Shown: positions 5,192 to 5,394 of the stretch, piece after piece
Layout of the letters: the number at the start of each line of letters is the position of its first letter
How positions within the stretch are numbered: position 1 is the stretch's first letter
DNA from: Planctomycetota bacterium
Lineage (GTDB): Bacteria > Patescibacteriota > Patescibacteriia > Patescibacteriales > UBA12465
NCBI GenBank assembly: GCA_025453315.1
Contig: JALOQQ010000073.1
Coordinates: 1-5,394 of the forward strand
Reading direction: 5' to 3'
DNA: 5,394 bases
The notes under the pieces: model-generated
Databases searched by the model: none
What the model saw: only the letters and a program-made list of their open reading frames with translations
Told to the model about the DNA's origin: nothing
Program-made: the position numbers and the translations under genes

Positions 5192-5394
5192 TTATATTAA
5201 CAAATCTCTTATAACATTAATGAGACGACTTCGATTTGGAGCATGAAAACCATGATCACCATCAAGTGAGATTATTTTTATTCTTTCTCTTGTCTTTGTA
5301 GGTGCAATCAATCTTGTAAATGGCTTACCGCTCGCAACTTCATTCGTCGCCTCGCCAATCATATCTATTTCTGGAATTTTCCTGGGGCTGTTCC
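5192..5394 (-). CDS. Partial CDS, C-terminal 66 residues; possible alpha/beta-hydrolase
   Basis: An open minus-strand frame enters from the right edge and ends in TAA at 5194-5192, giving 66 residues. The segment IISLDGDHGFHAP (40-52) followed by the helix NRSRLINVIRDLLI (53-66) looks like the C-terminal catalytic-histidine loop and last helix of an alpha/beta-hydrolase, where a 'DHGF' or 'DHSF' string carries the histidine (H47 here). EIDMIGEATNEVASGKPF before it could be the region after the acid residue. The nucleophile and oxyanion parts lie outside the window, so this is tentative. The stop is 2 nt before the HD gene start, indicating cotranscription. GC content is near 41%, with codons such as GCG, ACG and GAG, against roughly 30% in the HD gene. 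Confidence 0.65.
   Translation of the reverse strand, partial: NSPRKIPEIDMIGEATNEVASGKPFTRLIAPTKTRERIKIISLDGDHGFHAPNRSRLINVIRDLLI

Noticed and set aside
1..5394. CRISPR array, tRNA or rRNA gene, insertion sequence or long direct repeats
   Set aside because: No regularly spaced repeats, cloverleaf with a CCA-type acceptor, conserved rRNA stretch, transposase motif or terminal inverted repeats were seen. The window is almost fully covered by ordinary genes apart from the 2737-2975 control region.

Overview
This is an AT-rich window, mostly about 25-35% GC by eye. It carries eight protein-coding genes, seven on the minus strand and one on the plus strand. Short operons, stand-alone small domain proteins, a COG1478-type ligase beside a VUT-family transporter, and the absence of any Shine-Dalgarno-like sequence at the seven visible starts all suggest a streamlined uncultivated bacterium, probably of the Patescibacteria/CPR. 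That placement is inference, because there is no marker gene here. TGA is neither used as a stop nor needed inside the genes, so the TGA=Gly code of Gracilibacteria/Absconditabacteria is unlikely.

Layout, left to right. Positions 1-1358 hold a minus-strand pair: a GNAT acetyltransferase followed 19 nt later by a membrane permease of the ArsP/YraQ (DUF318) family, which runs off the left edge. A TATAAT box at 1390-1395 probably starts this unit. Positions 1416-2736 hold a second minus-strand operon, in which a six-helix VUT/YhhQ-type transporter (queuosine-precursor transporter family) overlaps by 26 bp a ligase of the CofE/FolC2 gamma-glutamyl family.

The 239-bp gap 2737-2975 is the most interesting part. 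It carries two divergent sigma70-type promoters, each with a 17-nt spacer and each with a dyad inside or overlapping the spacer. The transcript toward the transporter has a leader of roughly 135 nt that reads as a transcription attenuator. It contains an upstream folded element, then an 8-bp antiterminator pairing (CUCAAAGG with CCUUUGGG) that is mutually exclusive with a GC hairpin followed by seven U just before the transporter gene. I cannot assign it to a known riboswitch class, so it may be an undescribed metabolite-sensing leader.

The rightward promoter serves a 104-residue hydrophilic protein of unknown function. This gene converges on the right-hand operon, and the two share a bidirectional terminator at 3306-3338. 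The right-hand operon (3375-5394, minus strand) encodes, in transcription order, the C-terminal end of a possible alpha/beta-hydrolase (cut by the window edge and clearly richer in GC), an HD-domain phosphohydrolase, and a 407-residue protein that ends in a PEP-utilizing-enzyme phosphohistidine domain but lacks the ATP-grasp and PEP-binding domains expected with it.
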